Shown here: positions 21,125 to 32,216 of the stretch, piece after piece
How positions within the stretch are numbered: the stretch's first letter is position 1
How the letters are laid out: each line of letters opens with the position of its first letter
DNA from: Gari tellinella
Taxonomy: Eukaryota > Mollusca > Bivalvia > Cardiida > Psammobiidae
NCBI GenBank assembly: GCA_922989275.2
Contig: OV277858.1
Location: 105,076,794-105,140,793 of the forward strand
Length of the DNA: 64,000 nucleotides
Direction of reading: 5' to 3'
Program-made: the position numbers and the translations under genes
Notes under the pieces: model-generated
The model's input: the letters and a program-made list of their open reading frames with translations, nothing else
Databases searched by the model: none
What the model was told of the DNA's origin: nothing

Positions 21125-21379
21125 CAGGGCCTCCATAAGTTGACATGAAAAATCCTAAGATTTCTAAATTTGCATCTTTCAATTGCGGTTTAACGAATCG
21201 TACCTTTACCCCATGGCCATTTTCTTGTTTTGTTGACATGCGACTACTTAAAGCAGGCTATAAGTAAAGCAGAAGGCGCCTTATGGCGCATTCTGCTTTA
21301 CTTTCAGTCTGGTTAAAGCTACCATGAACTGGGGAAAAATCCGGAGATTTAGCAAAAATCCGGAGAAATGGCAGCCCTG
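21125..21379. mobile_element. MITE-F, fuller copy with E-type hairpin
   Basis: The CAGGGCCTCCATAAGTTGAC left end and the complement of CAGGGCTGCCAT at the right are flanked by ACAGGT (21119-21124 and 21380-21385), a 6-bp target duplication. The centre at 21244-21317 carries the GCAGAAGGCGCC/GGCGCATTCTGC hairpin that defines MITE-E. Confidence 0.8.
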
Positions 21380-21385
21380 ACAGGT

Positions 21386-22456
21386 AATAAACAAAAGAAT
21401 GTGCCACGGTGCTGCCAGCGGTAGAATCAGGCGTAGATAATTCACTACTAGTCCCCATTATACATACGGGCTATTCGCAATTACATGGATGCATAGTGCA
21501 ATGATTTATGTTAGATATCGACATGGTCTCTGGAGTGTGTTTACATCGACTTGCTTAAAGGAAGAAGCTATCTTCATTCTGATTGGCTACTTAACATTCG
21601 GGATTATTTTACGTGGAATCACTCCGCTGTCGGTTCTACCTGGACTATGTTTAAACGCTGGTAGGCAGTAAATGGGCGATTGGCAATAGGATTCCTTCTT
21701 ATTTTAATAGCCCTTACTCTCAAGACGAAAACGCCACAAGCTTGATTAATGCATATATATAAACAACCATTATCGTTTTATTCACAAAAAACGTCGATTA
21801 CACATGGTTGTTAAGGCTTTTAACGAATAGTGCAAAAACACGGCCACAATCTTTCCCCAAAAAGAAGGTATTTTGGTGTTTTTGATGTAAAGTTTTTGTT
21901 CACCCCGAGGGAGCCCTCAATCTGCTGTTTAAAAACGGAGTCAGCTTGATTTATCCTTTTAAATCCACAGCCTGATGCCATTTTCTCATAATATTGTGTA
22001 GCGTTTCAATGAATAAGGTAAAAAGAAAGCCACAAGCTTTTTCTGAAAAAACTATTTTTGGGTTTTAGCAGCATAAATGTTGTGTGCCGTGACGGCTACG
22101 TGAAGGACGAAGTTGGTATACCGACTACGGCCTTACGGGCCCTAACGGGCCCTAGGCCAAAAACTGGGCTCATTCAATATATAAACATGGAAGACTCCAC
22201 TGGGCGCAAATTGGTTAATGTTGTCTAAAACTGATTTCTAGATGTGTCGCAGACGGCATGAACGAACGAAACGATAATTCAGCATGTGAACTCGTAATGA
22301 AAATGCGTTAGCTGATCGTGGAAGTCTAGCAACTCAAGCTGTGGTATACAGGATATTAAAAACAACGTACCTTACTTATAACTCACATAAATTGATTGCT
22401 TCTGAAATGAGTCCGCTTCATTAGGCGATACGTAATTACACTGTTTCCTACGGTTT
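21386..22456. other. gene-free stretch
   Basis: No coding evidence. A GC-rich patch at about 22117-22155 contains GGGCCC repeats. The 22171-22210 stretch repeats MITE-D-like tail words (TATATAAACATGGAAGA and CCACTGGGC), suggesting a decayed D end. Confidence 0.45.
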
Positions 22457-22710
22457 CAGTGGAGAAAACGTTATTCTGTCCCAATTACAATGTAACGCGT
22501 TTACGCTAAAACTATTATTTCAATTGCAAAAACTTTGGAGCCAGATCAGACGCCGGGTAACCCGGCGCCTGATAAGGCTCCAAACTGTTTGAACCTCAGA
22601 ATTACATTAATAGTCAGAATTGTCGAAAAGTTGTCTTTTTCTACATTTGATTGAGATGCGTTTGCGTTTCGTTTGCGTTTAAACGGGAAAGATTAACGTT
22701 TTCTCCACTG
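22457..22710 (+). mobile_element. MITE-A (second subfamily), complete
   Basis: CAGTGGAGAAAACGTTATTC and its complement at the right end. A small insertion (TTACAATGT) lies before the GCGTTTACGC box. The flanking TA is lost on both sides. Confidence 0.85.
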
Positions 22711-22881
22711 CACCATTTCAAAGTTAACCTTGAAATTTTATGAACCCTATATACAGTGGCGAAATTCTTCTTTCTCTTATAAATAACGTTTGCTCTACTT
22801 ATTTTCTCCACTTTATTCATACTCCAAATATAACGTCTAATGCAATTACCCCCGGAAGCTTAAATTTGACATATACATTAA

Positions 22882-23466
22882 CACACTGGTACATGTAAGA
22901 CGTAACGTCGCCGGCTGCTGTTCTACGTACCGACTGCTGTTAAAGCAACGCTAAAGCTGTGGAACAAAAATGGCTGCGCCCTTAGTAATCAACAAGGTAA
23001 GGACAAGAAAATTTTGTTTTCGAGAGTCTTTCTTTAAAATATCAAAAAAGGAATAGTTGCACGGAATATCCCGGTTATATGTGCATACTCCGGCGTTGTG
23101 TTCTCGTTGGATACTCGCTTAATTAAGACGTTTAACCCGATAAAGTTGCGACATATACCGGATTTCTTGAACATTTATGTATGAAGATCTCCGAAAATGC
23201 TTCGTAAAGCTAGTATGTAAGACATTCTGCAATGTTATCCAACCCAAAACACTCCCTGATGGGCCGTATTGATAAATTAACATAAAAATGTCTCCTTTAA
23301 TGAATATAAAAAACTTTACAGGTTATATTTCAAATACAACGTTCATCGATCCTGAACCCGATACAACGTTCAGGCTGCAGAGTGAAAAATGCACCGAGCT
23401 CCTAAATGTATACGCAGCAGCCGGTACGTAAAACAGCAGCCGGCGACGTTACGTCTTACCAGTGTG
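22882..23466. mobile_element. 585-bp TIR element with 5-bp target duplication
   Basis: Inverted ends of about 50 bp begin CACACTGGTAAGACGTAACG. The left copy carries an extra ACATGT after GGT. ATTAA flanks both sides (22877-22881 and 23467-23471). The interior includes AAAAATGGCTGCGCC with nine codons (MAAPLVINK) ending at AAG|GTAAGG, which resembles a captured first exon and splice donor. No transposase seen; superfamily unassigned. Confidence 0.82.
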
Positions 23467-23763
23467 ATTAACCAGTTACGTCTTTTCTAAAATATTTCGG
23501 TTATATACTGCAAAATGACTAACAGGTTCATATAATACGTGTAATTATTCAAGTGTACACGTTTTGTTAAGATAAGGGATTCGGGAGATACTGTTCGCTC
23601 AAAAAGAATAGGTGTCTCATAAGCCAAAACTGGCTGGTCCTTTCAAAAGCGGTGACACTATAATGCACTTGGCCTTTTTATGACCTAATCAGTATTATTG
23701 CAGAGCCGTAAAACTCAGCTCACTCACTCAATACGCATATTCACAGAATGTGTAACAATTGTA

Positions 23764-24039
23764 CAGTGTTCCCTCTCTACAACGACCCTCCCAACAACGG
23801 GTTCCTCCTTACAACGACTCTAGTTACCATTCCCTAAACAGGACATATATGTCTAACGCTGCAATATTGTCTGCTTAAAATTTGTCGTCTGCTGTTATTC
23901 TAAAAGTTACATAATGAAAAAGCTTAATTACGAGTGATCAAAATGTAAGCCAATTTCCCACCCTTCAGCCACTCCCTTCGAACAACGAACACATTGTTTT
24001 GTCTCCCATTGGGTGTCGTTGTATAGAGAAGGAACGCTG
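23764..24039 (-). mobile_element. MITE-B with the core hairpin deleted
   Basis: Both termini (CAGTGTTCCCTCTCTACAAC and the complement of CAGCGTTCC) lie next to TA. The GATCAGACGCCG hairpin is missing between TTACGAGTGATC and AAAATG. Confidence 0.85.
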
Positions 24040-24198
24040 TACAACTTTATTTTTAGATAGAAGCCTGGTTCCAGTTGTAAATTCAGAGTTTAACCCTTCT
24101 ACCGTCGTCATTGTATCTTCTTTGAAAGTGTCTCCTGCAACTTTTATCAAATTAAGATATGTTCATCTTTTGATTGAATAATCCTTGAAATAAGTACT

Positions 24199-24250
24199 AA
24201 ACAGTTTGGATCCCGATAAAGTAACGCATTACGCGATCGGCAGGCATAAG
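24199..24250. repeat. core hairpin remnant
   Basis: TAAACAGTTTGGATCCCGAT then a decayed tip GCATTACGCGATCGG. Half of a C-type core. Confidence 0.4.
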
Positions 24251-24367
24251 GTTAGGAACAACAATTTTTTTTTTACAACTATTACTTTTTATTTCTCACA
24301 ACAATGGGCTTAGTTATAAAGTGTTCAAAACAATATCCGAATAAACGTGTTAACGTTAAAGCTATGA

Positions 24368-24716
24368 CAGTGCTCCCTCCCTACAACGGCCTTACCAACA
24401 ACGACTCCCTCCTTACACCGACCCTTGTCGCTGTTCCCTAAACAGGAAAATTTTGTTCAACCTATTTATGACTGCAATATCGTCTTCTTTAAATTGTCGT
24501 CTGCTGTTTTCTGAAAGTATCATTATGGACAATGTGACAGAAAAAAACCCGTTAATAACGAGTAGCAAACAGCTTGAATCCAGATCAGTCGCCGCGTTAG
24601 GCAGCGTCTGATCTGGATTTAAGCTGTTTGCAAATTCATCTCCCTATAACGACTCCCTCCGAAAACACACACAATTTGTGTATCCAGTTTGATGTCGTTG
24701 TAGAGAGGGAGCGCTG
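24368..24716 (-). mobile_element. MITE-B, full length
   Basis: CAGTGCTCCCTCCCTACAAC to GAGAGGGAGCGCTG-TA. Hairpin at 24565-24630 with a few mismatches. Confidence 0.9.
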
Positions 24717-24724
24717 TATATCCA

Positions 24725-24914
24725 AAGCAAACAGTTTGGAGCCGGATTAAACCCAAGTTAACCCGTCGACTGATCACGCTCCAAACGGTATGCCATTCTG
24801 ATTCAATTTAACATATTCAAAATTGTCACGAACTTGTCATTTTCCCACATTTTATTGCAATGCGTTTGCGTTTTGTTTGCGATTAAACGGGAAAGAATAA
24901 GGTCTTCTCTGCTG
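24725..24914 (+). mobile_element. MITE-A, 5'-truncated
   Basis: Begins at the core (GCAAACAGTTTGGAGCCGGA) right after the preceding MITE-B and ends GGGAAAGAATAAGGTCTTCT with a degraded terminus. Confidence 0.7.
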
Positions 24915-25177
24915 TAAATGTACAAGAAATTACACTTTAAACACACACAATCACATTGAAGATTTATCGTTTCCAGTTTATCTCGGAAGCTTGATTCAAT
25001 ATAATTACACATGAAAGAAATTAATATTTTCTAGTACCATATAATTTAAACAATCACATTTTGCATGATATGATACTTAAACCGTGATGGAGTGACTGCA
25101 AAATTACTTACAGAAAAACCTTTCTATTACAACCCCTAAATTGTTGTAATTATCTGCTGTTGAAAGCAGATGGCCGC

Positions 25178-25250
25178 TTTAAGCAACGCAAACGTAAAAC
25201 AGAAAGCTCCTTTAGGAGCTTTCTGTTTTACGTTAACCTTCCTTTAAGGT
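25178..25250. repeat. hairpin element, AACAGAAAGCTCC type
   Basis: CTTTAAGCAACG ... ACGTAAAACAGAAAGCTCC then AGGAGCTTTCTGTTTTACGT ... CTTTAAGG: a near-perfect stem. A cousin sits at 28150-28222, so it is a dispersed family. Confidence 0.75.
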
Positions 25251-26153
25251 GTCATCCCTCTTTTATGGAACCGATTAGCCCTTTTCAGTAAATGAGAGTT
25301 TTTACTGGATTTAGTTGTCTCGTTAAACATCTGTCGGATTCCATAAGCACTTAAGATACTAAATGATCGTCGTCCTAGAAAGTGTTATCCATGCATCATT
25401 TCGAAATCATTTTTAGTTGTTTTAAACGAAGAAAAATCAACAGTTTTGCGACATTTTAAAACACCTTGTTTCTTCACTATTCTATCTGACACAACCTTTG
25501 TTGCACGTGTTAACCAAGTTGTGCATAACATGATAATGATAAAGATATATTGCATTAAAGTCAGATGATAGTAGTTTCCAGATGAAATTTCAGAAGCCAG
25601 CCAATTAGTGATCCATTAGATAATACAGATAAAGTAATGCATCGTATAATTTGAATATAAAACGATTCATACATGAACCACTAAACTATAACCAATTAAA
25701 TATGATAATTCGAAAAATAAAGTTGTGTGAATTATTAAGATAGTATTGCAACATTGATATTTGTTTGCATAAATATAATTGCTATGTTTGAGCACTTTAT
25801 TATATTTTCTTGTGAATAAGGCCCAACATTTGTATAACCGCCCCCCCCCCCCCCCCCCCCCACACACACGCATAGAATAGAGCCCGGTTCGAATAAGCTT
25901 GACTGTTACTTTGGTTTGATATATAAACATCAACATTACTCTTACATGTACGAAATATATATGGGCATCGTTTTTGAGAAACAAGCTTTCATTATCCATG
26001 TATTTGTATTGTATGGATGATTTAATATATTTGGGATACAGTTTATTATAATTTCATTCAAGAATGGCATTGTATACTTAAAGTAGAGGAGACATTATTT
26101 TGTCTCGTTTTTAAAAGCTCGCACGGAATGCAAACACATTGCATTATAACGTA
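25251..26153. other. gene-free stretch with homopolymer
   Basis: AT-rich. 25841-25861 is a run of 21 C followed by a short CA run. A MITE-A 5' fragment (GTAGAGGAGACATTATTTTG) lies at about 26083-26150. Confidence 0.6.
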
Positions 26154-26399
26154 CAGTGGAGAATCTGTTATTCTTTCCCAATAAACGCGTTTATGCTAAA
26201 ACTATTATTTGCAGTGCAAACAGTTTGGAGCCAGATCAGACGCCGGGTAACCCGGCGTCTGATCAGGCTCCAAACTGTTTGCCACCAAGATAAACAAGGC
26301 TTATCAGAATTGTCCAAAAGTTGTTCTTTTCTACGTTTTAGTGTTTTGCGTTTGCGTACGTTTGCGTTTAAACGGGAAAGAATAACAGATTCTCCACTT
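26154..26399 (+). mobile_element. MITE-A, complete 246-bp copy
   Basis: CAGTGGAGAATCTGTTATTC with the exact complement at the right except a final CTCCACTT. Perfect core hairpin. Confidence 0.93.
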
Positions 26400-27187
26400 T
26401 AGGTAAATAATATATAAGTTGTGCGTTCGAATGCGCTTTTGCTATTGCTACATGTATATGCATGTAGCAATATTTTGCTATTGCTATCTATCTATATTTC
26501 CTAAGTATAATTTATTATCTGACGCTCTTTATTAATACCATGTTATTATAAAAAAAAACACACAAAATAAAACAATGATGAACAAACCATTTCGTCGAGT
26601 TAGACCAGGCGTTACCTTGGAAATAAACTCGCGAGACATTTTAACGATATATAAGTAAATTATTAGGAATTAAGAAAGAGCGAAATCATGTGAAACTATA
26701 GGTCGAACCTTTAGTCAGGCAAAAGTGCGGAGGCGCATGCGTATTTAAGGCCGAGCCAATGAAAACTAAGAATGGGGTGTCTGCGGTTAGGTTCACAGGT
26801 CAAATGACGTCACTTTAGTGTCTATACATCGGACCATATTTCCACGTGAGGTTGCTCAAAATGGTTCATGATGAAAAACACTTCGACATACATGATAATG
26901 TTTATGTCAACCACGACATACAAAAAAAGGCTTGAGTGATGATAAAAACTTCTGTTTATATGTCGTCATCGTTCGGTTATTAGTCTTTAAATAAGACCAA
27001 CTAGAATTAGGATTTCTTAAACTGTTGATTTTATTCTTTTACTTAAGAAACCAGCTAAATGATGACATGTGACATTTAATTGTCAACTGCGTAACTGGCA
27101 TTTGACCACCGATTTCAACAACATTAGATCTGACCATTCCCCTGGTTAATTGAATATCTAACAACCTTCTTAATTACCTAATCATAT
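26400..27187. other. gene-free stretch
   Basis: No termini or coding frames. A short inverted pair TGCTACATGTA/TACATGCATGTAGCA lies near 26448-26468. Confidence 0.45.
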
Positions 27188-27255
27188 TTGCAATGGAAAT
27201 AAAAGATTTAGCAAAAACGTGTTTATCTTTCAAAAAATAACGTTTTCTCCACTGT
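27188..27255 (-). mobile_element. MITE-A 3' terminus fragment
   Basis: TTTGCAATGGAAATAAAAGA ... AATAACGTTTTCTCCACTG-TA. Confidence 0.7.
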
Positions 27256-27939
27256 ACTGAGAAAGTGAGTGACCTATAATCATTGAGACGCTACAAGCAG
27301 ACGTTAGTAATTTTAGCTTTTCAGGGAAGAGCAAATGCATATGTACGTACAGATTGAATCTCACTGCTGGAGAAACCACTTTATTTTACATGTCCGGTGT
27401 ATAGCACCGATAAGGTGTCGACCTGTTCTAATTTCTCCCTATATAATCTATAGCAAAATACCTAACTTTCAGAGGCAACAGCCCCCTCCAAAACAGGATC
27501 TAGGTAATAAAAGTCATACCCTTTTATTCTATATACATTTCCCTGTTGATTGAGGCCAGTAAACCCATAACATTGGCAATTATATTTTTGCCATCAATAT
27601 TTTCCTATGGTCACTGTCAAAATAAAGTTAAACAACTTTCACTTTCATCCCATATACTGTGTTTTCATATGCATTCGCCTGGAAAAAAAGACCTGAAATG
27701 AGATCCCTAAAACAATGCTATTTTGGTGCAAATGACCACAAATACATGTAACCACTTTTCATCAAGAAAACCATTCAAACTCACCCACAGGCAAAACTAA
27801 ACATTGCAAATCTTTGAAATTGTATTTTTCAAGGTACTACCCTGTAACCACAACGACCCGGAAGTGATTCCTGACCAGGCCGACACCATAAATGAGAATT
27901 CGTTTTCTAAACTCTTGTATTATGTATTTGTTGCAACAA
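27256..27939. other. gene-free stretch
   Basis: Includes a 72-codon frame at 27335 with no recognisable motif. No repeat boundary seen. Confidence 0.4.
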
Positions 27940-28009
27940 GGACAAGGGACTCGAACTAGCGACCATTGTATTACTAGTCAAATGTGTTACCGCTAGGGCA
28001 AGAATTCGC
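27940..28009 (-). repeat. tRNA-like SINE head or relic
   Basis: Minus strand CTTGCCCTAGCGGTAAC (A-box-like) and AGTTCGAGTCC (B-box) at tRNA spacing. The anticodon region reads TTGACTAGTAAT but the stems are imperfect. Confidence 0.5.
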
Positions 28010-28090
28010 TATGAATCCTGAAATGTACTTAGTTATATTCACGTTTATAAGAGCCAAGTGCCCCAAGTTCACCACCACCTAGTTGTATAT

Positions 28091-28230
28091 ACAGTAAAAC
28101 CTATCTATTACGACGGCGTCCATTGTTCGGTAATTCCGACATGTGGCTGCTTAAAGCAAGGTAATCTTAAAACAGATAGCTCTTAAAGGAGCTTTCTGTT
28201 TTACTGCCACCTTGTTTTAAGCTGTCAACT
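28091..28230. mobile_element. pogo/Tigger-like end plus AACAGA-AGCTC hairpin
   Basis: CAGTAAAACCTATCTATTAC after TA resembles pogo-type termini. The hairpin TTAAAACAGATAGCTC / AGGAGCTTTCTGTTTTA is the same family as at 25.2 kb. The right terminus was not found. Confidence 0.5.
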
Positions 28231-28613
28231 GTAGTGTATACAATCAATTAGCATTCCGATTAGTGGTAGTTAGAGACAGTTGTGCAGTATATACTTAGAT
28301 TTCCCAGTTCAGCCATTAGCCTAACAATATTTGTTTCTTGGAAACACATTTATACGTGTCACAATGTAACCTAACTCACAACTTGCATAGAATTGATGTT
28401 CAAATTGCACTTTTAAGATTTATACATGACAATCATAAATAAGGAAAAACCTCAAATAAGTGTCAACAATTTGGATTCCTATTAGGCACCGAGCTAATCC
28501 ATAACTGATCTGTGTCCAGACTAATTGAAACGAATAGCAATGTCGCGCTAAGTAGGCTAATGGTTTATCTCTTGTCTCAGATAATTCTTCTGTGACCTCA
28601 GTGGTCATAAGTA

Positions 28614-28975
28614 CAGTACAAACGATTCTCTCTAAACCGGACAAAAACGTTGGTCACGTTTCCAACCCTTCTTTATTTTAATCCATTGTACCATAATTAT
28701 TTTACGCCTATGAGGAAGACTGAAGAAATACCTTTATGAATATGTATAATCATAAATATTTTCTATATTCTAGCAGATGATAGCTTAAAGCAGGGTGAAA
28801 GTAAAGCAGAATGAGCCTTAAGGCGCATTCTGCTTTACTGTCAACCTGCTTTAAGTGATCCACTATCTTCCGTACTAGAAACAAGCTATAGGTTAAAACC
28901 CCTATAACCGGAAACCCCTCTAAACCGGAAACTTATGTTGTCCCCACACATGCCCGGTTAAGAGGGGTTTCACTG
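28614..28975. mobile_element. pogo/Tigger-like MITE with a nested MITE-E
   Basis: The left end CAGTACAAACGATTCTCTCT and right end (complement of CAGTGAAACCCCTCTTAACC) lie next to TA. AACCGG boxes are typical of the pogo branch. The middle, about 28670-28896, is a MITE-E with its GCAGAATG hairpin. Confidence 0.7.
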
Positions 28976-29093
28976 TATATGTTACTGGCAACTGTTAATA
29001 CTCCAGACAGTTTACTCCATTGATCGTCCCCATTACCGTAGTTCCGTGGTTCCACACTTGCGTTCTTAAAGTCGTAACGAAAGAGATAAATCA

Positions 29094-29284
29094 CTTTACC
29101 CTTGCTCCAATATAAGTGCCTTTTAGCGCATTTATTTTATTCCCCCGCTGAAGAAAAGTGTTCCAGTTCATACATGTACAGCCATGAGTATGTACCGTAA
29201 TCAATATTTCCTATATCCTAGCAGATGGTAGCTTTAAGAAGACTGGTAGTAAAGCAGAGTGCGCCTGAATGCGCATTATGCTTT
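29094..29284. mobile_element. MITE-E cut by a MITE-A
   Basis: CACTTTACCCTTGCTCC start, E interior, first hairpin arm and most of the second (GCGCATTATGCTTTA). At TA the MITE-A terminus begins, so A inserted after E. Confidence 0.7.
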
Positions 29285-29285
29285 A

Positions 29286-29430
29286 CAGTGGAGAAGACGG
29301 TATTCGTACGCGTTTAAACGCAAATGATACTTACAAACATTGAAATAAAAATGTAGAACATGACAACTTAATAATTAAGCTTGTTTAAACTGAGTGACAA
29401 ACAGTGGAGCCTTATCAGACGCCGGGTTAC
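29286..29430 (-). mobile_element. MITE-A, truncated
   Basis: CAGTGGAGAAGACGGTATTC to the first core arm. The distal half is missing. Confidence 0.7.
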
Positions 29431-29456
29431 CGTGGTTCCGCACTTGGCTTCTTACA

Positions 29457-29646
29457 GTAGAGGAAACGCAAAATCATTGTAATTAAAATGTAGAAAATAA
29501 CAACCTTTTGAATATTTTGAACGTTCGTTTTAATTTGAATGGCAACCAGTTTGGAGCCGGTCTGATCTGGCTCCAAACTGTTTGCAATCGAAACAATAGT
29601 TATGGGTAAATGCGTTTATTCGGAAAGAATAACAATTGTTTACTGT
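29457..29646 (-). mobile_element. MITE-A, short diverged copy
   Basis: CAGTAGAGGAAACGC start; abbreviated core GGAGCCGGTCTGATCTGGCTCC; end GTTTACTG-TA. Confidence 0.7.
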
Positions 29647-29993
29647 AAAGTTTTAAAGAAAGAGAAAGATGACGTGATTTGTCATTCCTGTGGTAAATAT
29701 GTGTACTGTCAACACTGATTGGTTCAATAAAGAACAGATCATTAACGTATGAAGGCGATCTATAATAATTTGATAAATATATGTTATTACTGAACATTAG
29801 CTCATGGTAATTCATTACCAACAATGTCAATAAAGTATTAGAACGTAAGCAAAGCTTGAATATGACGAGACTATTTGTATCAACATGTTATTGAATGGTA
29901 TCAAACATTTATTTGGTTTTGAATTTCTAGATAGCAAAAGAAATATATGCAAGTTAATTACAATTCGTTATACTCACCTTAGTACATGTAATA

Positions 29994-30145
29994 CAGTGGA
30001 GAAAACGTTAGTCTTTCCCAATAAACGCGTTTACGCCAAAACTATTATTTCCAGTGCAAACAGTTTAGAGCCAGATCAGACACCGGGTAACCCGGCGTCT
30101 GATCAGGCTCCAAACTATTTGCCACTCAGTTTAAAACGAGTCAGC
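29994..30145 (+). mobile_element. MITE-A, 3'-truncated
   Basis: Complete left end and hairpin (one A in GACACCGG), ending at CCACTCAGTTTAAAACGAGT. Confidence 0.8.
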
Positions 30146-30223
30146 TGATTATGTATAGGAAATATGCTCAGGACAACCCTTTTACCTTATCCTCATTCAC
30201 TGCCATGACGTCAGAAAATGTCT

Positions 30224-30408
30224 TTAACCCCTTCACTGCCGCGACGTCATCAATTTTAAACAATTGCCGTCTGCTTTTATTTCTTAAATTTTAATTTTTG
30301 CTATTTGGACTGAAGAAATATTGAAATGAGTGTTACGCAGCATCTGATTAGGATTCAAACTGTTTGCAAATAACTACTGTGCTTGGGACAAGACTGTGAA
30401 TGGGTTAT
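30224..30408. mobile_element. MITE-C, missing one hairpin arm
   Basis: TTAA-CCCCTTCACTGCCGCGAC ... GACTGTGAATGGG-TTAT. Only the right arm of the core survives (GCATCTGATTAGGATTCAAA). Confidence 0.7.
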
Positions 30409-30638
30409 TTGAGGTCAATGACGCCAGGTCAGATGTAGAGTGAATAGGCCGTGTAAAATAAATGAACTCCCTACGGGAACGGAATGCTTGAATTATTAAT
30501 ACAGGGTAATGATTTTTAATATGATTGCCATCCAGTTTAGAGCTCAAAGTATTTGCGATCGAAATAATGTCTTCTGTCTTCGAGTAAAAACGAGTTCAGT
30601 GGGGATATATGCATCCATTTAAGCACAATGTGCTTCTT

Positions 30639-30889
30639 TTAACTCTTTGAACCCTAGTCCCGCATATAGGCGTGCTTTTCAAACAGTGTACATGTGAATA
30701 GTACACTTGTCCTATGCAAACAGTGAAGACCCTGATCAGAGGGCTCCGAAAGGAGCCCTCTGATTAGGTTCTTCACTGTTTGTCACAATGCCAAACATTG
30801 ACAAAAACAACCCTTAAAAGTCAGAAATGGACTAGACTAAAATGGAAACTGGAATTTTCCATTTAAAGTTTCAGGGAGGAAAGAGTTAA
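30639..30889. mobile_element. MITE-L, complete, TTAA-flanked
   Basis: TTAA-CTCTTTGAACCC ... GGAGGAAAGAG-TTAA. The hairpin at about 30716-30784 keeps the AAACAGTG and CCTGATCAGA blocks but its tip is GGGCTCCGAAAGGAGCCC in place of GACGCCG. Confidence 0.82.
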
Positions 30890-30893
30890 GATA

Positions 30894-31236
30894 CAGTGCT
30901 CCCTCCCTACAACGACCCTCAGAACAAAGATTCCCTCCTGACAACAATGTTTGCCGCTGTTCCACAAACCAGACGATTATTTCCAACCTTTTCACGGCTG
31001 CAATATCGTCTGCTTAAAAATGTGGACTGCTGTTATCCTCAAAGTCACAAATTGGACATTTTTTGCAGAAAACAACATACATGTACAATGATGAGTGACA
31101 AACAGCTTGAATCCAGACCAGACGCCGCGTTGATCCAAGCTGTTTTTAAATGTAAGACAATTGCCCTCCCTATAACAACTCTCTCCGAACAACACACACA
31201 ATATTTGTCTCCAATTGGGTGTTGTTGTAGGGAGGG
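30894..31236 (-). mobile_element. MITE-B; the duplication break falls inside it
   Basis: CAGTGCTCCCTCCCTACAAC start and a GTTGTAGGGAGGGATTAC end. The hairpin has lost its right arm (GACGCCGCGTTGATCC). The left edge of the 4,580-bp duplicated segment lies at 31204-31206. Confidence 0.85.
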
Positions 31237-31436
31237 ATTACTTTACTAAATACACAAATGTACATGAATGTTCAATAGTTGAAACTGAATATACACATCT
31301 TTTGCACATACATGTATTGTATACCCAGATTTGAACACTCATGAAGGAGCCATCAAATCAGATTCATTCTGTTTGTCGTACTTTTATATACTTTGTGGAC
31401 TAACCCCTCGAGTGTCATGTGAAAATTCCGCGGTGT

Positions 31437-31840
31437 AAAGTATGTTACTCTTTCCCGTTAACACGCAAAGGAAACGCAATGTAATAAAATGTAGAAAATG
31501 ACATATTTTAAAACGTTTGTAACGATTTAATTAAATATAAGGGGCAAACATATAAAAGCCGGGTTACTCGGCGTCTTATTCTTCTCTTAACCCATTTGTG
31601 CCCACGATCCCATATATGGCACATAGGCAAACAGTGTAGACTCTAATCAGAGTCTACACTGTTTGCTGATAGGAATTTCAATATAAGACAAAATGAAAAT
31701 GAAAATTTTGACCAGGTATTCCTTTGATAAAAAAATGGACTAATCCAATATATAAACATGGAAGAATCCACTGGGCATAAATGGGTTAACTGTTTGCAAT
31801 AGAGGCGCGTTTATTGGTAAAGATTGACATCTTCACTGTA
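31437..31840 (-). mobile_element. MITE-A split by a MITE-D
   Basis: The left half (GTAAAGTATGTTACTCTTTC ... AAAGCCGGGTTACTCGGCGTC) and right half (CTGTTTGCAATAGAGGCGCG ... TTCACTG-TA) are separated by the D element. Copied at 36017-36420. Confidence 0.8.
31587..31789. mobile_element. MITE-D, nested, hairpin tip deleted
   Basis: TTAA-CCCATTTGTGCCC to GGGCATAAATGGG-TTAA. The core is reduced to CAGTGTAGACTCTAATCAGA...GTCTACACTG. Copied at 36167-36369. Confidence 0.88.
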
Positions 31841-31849
31841 TCATTTTTA

Positions 31850-32216
31850 GCTCGCCTGTACAAAGTACAAAGTACAAGACAAGTGTTTGTTACGAACCCG
31901 ACGTAGTTGTTGTTGTCGTCGGCTTCGTCGTGAATTGCGTAAACAATTAAAAAAAAATGCACACTATAACGTCTATATCCCTTGAGATATGATTTTAATG
32001 TATGGTATGCATGTGTATATTTTACCCAGTGACCTTGATCTTGATCTTAGGGCCAGCGTTTAGGTTAACAAGTCGGCGTTTAGGTTTCGAAACATGCGTA
32101 TAACTCCTATGTCCCTTGAGATATTGCTTTTATATCTGATATGCATGTGTATGTGTACGAGACCTTTCCATGCATACAAAGAGTTGGCCACTGTGACCTT
32201 GTTCTAAGATTCTGTT
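31850..32216. repeat. degenerate tandem-repeat patch (CCCTTGAGATAT type)
   Basis: Two to three units of TATGTCCCTTGAGATATTGC ... TATGCATGTGTAT ... TGACCTTG ... GTTTAGGTTTCGAAA. Same family as the array at 49-50.3 kb. Copied at 36430-36796. Confidence 0.7.
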
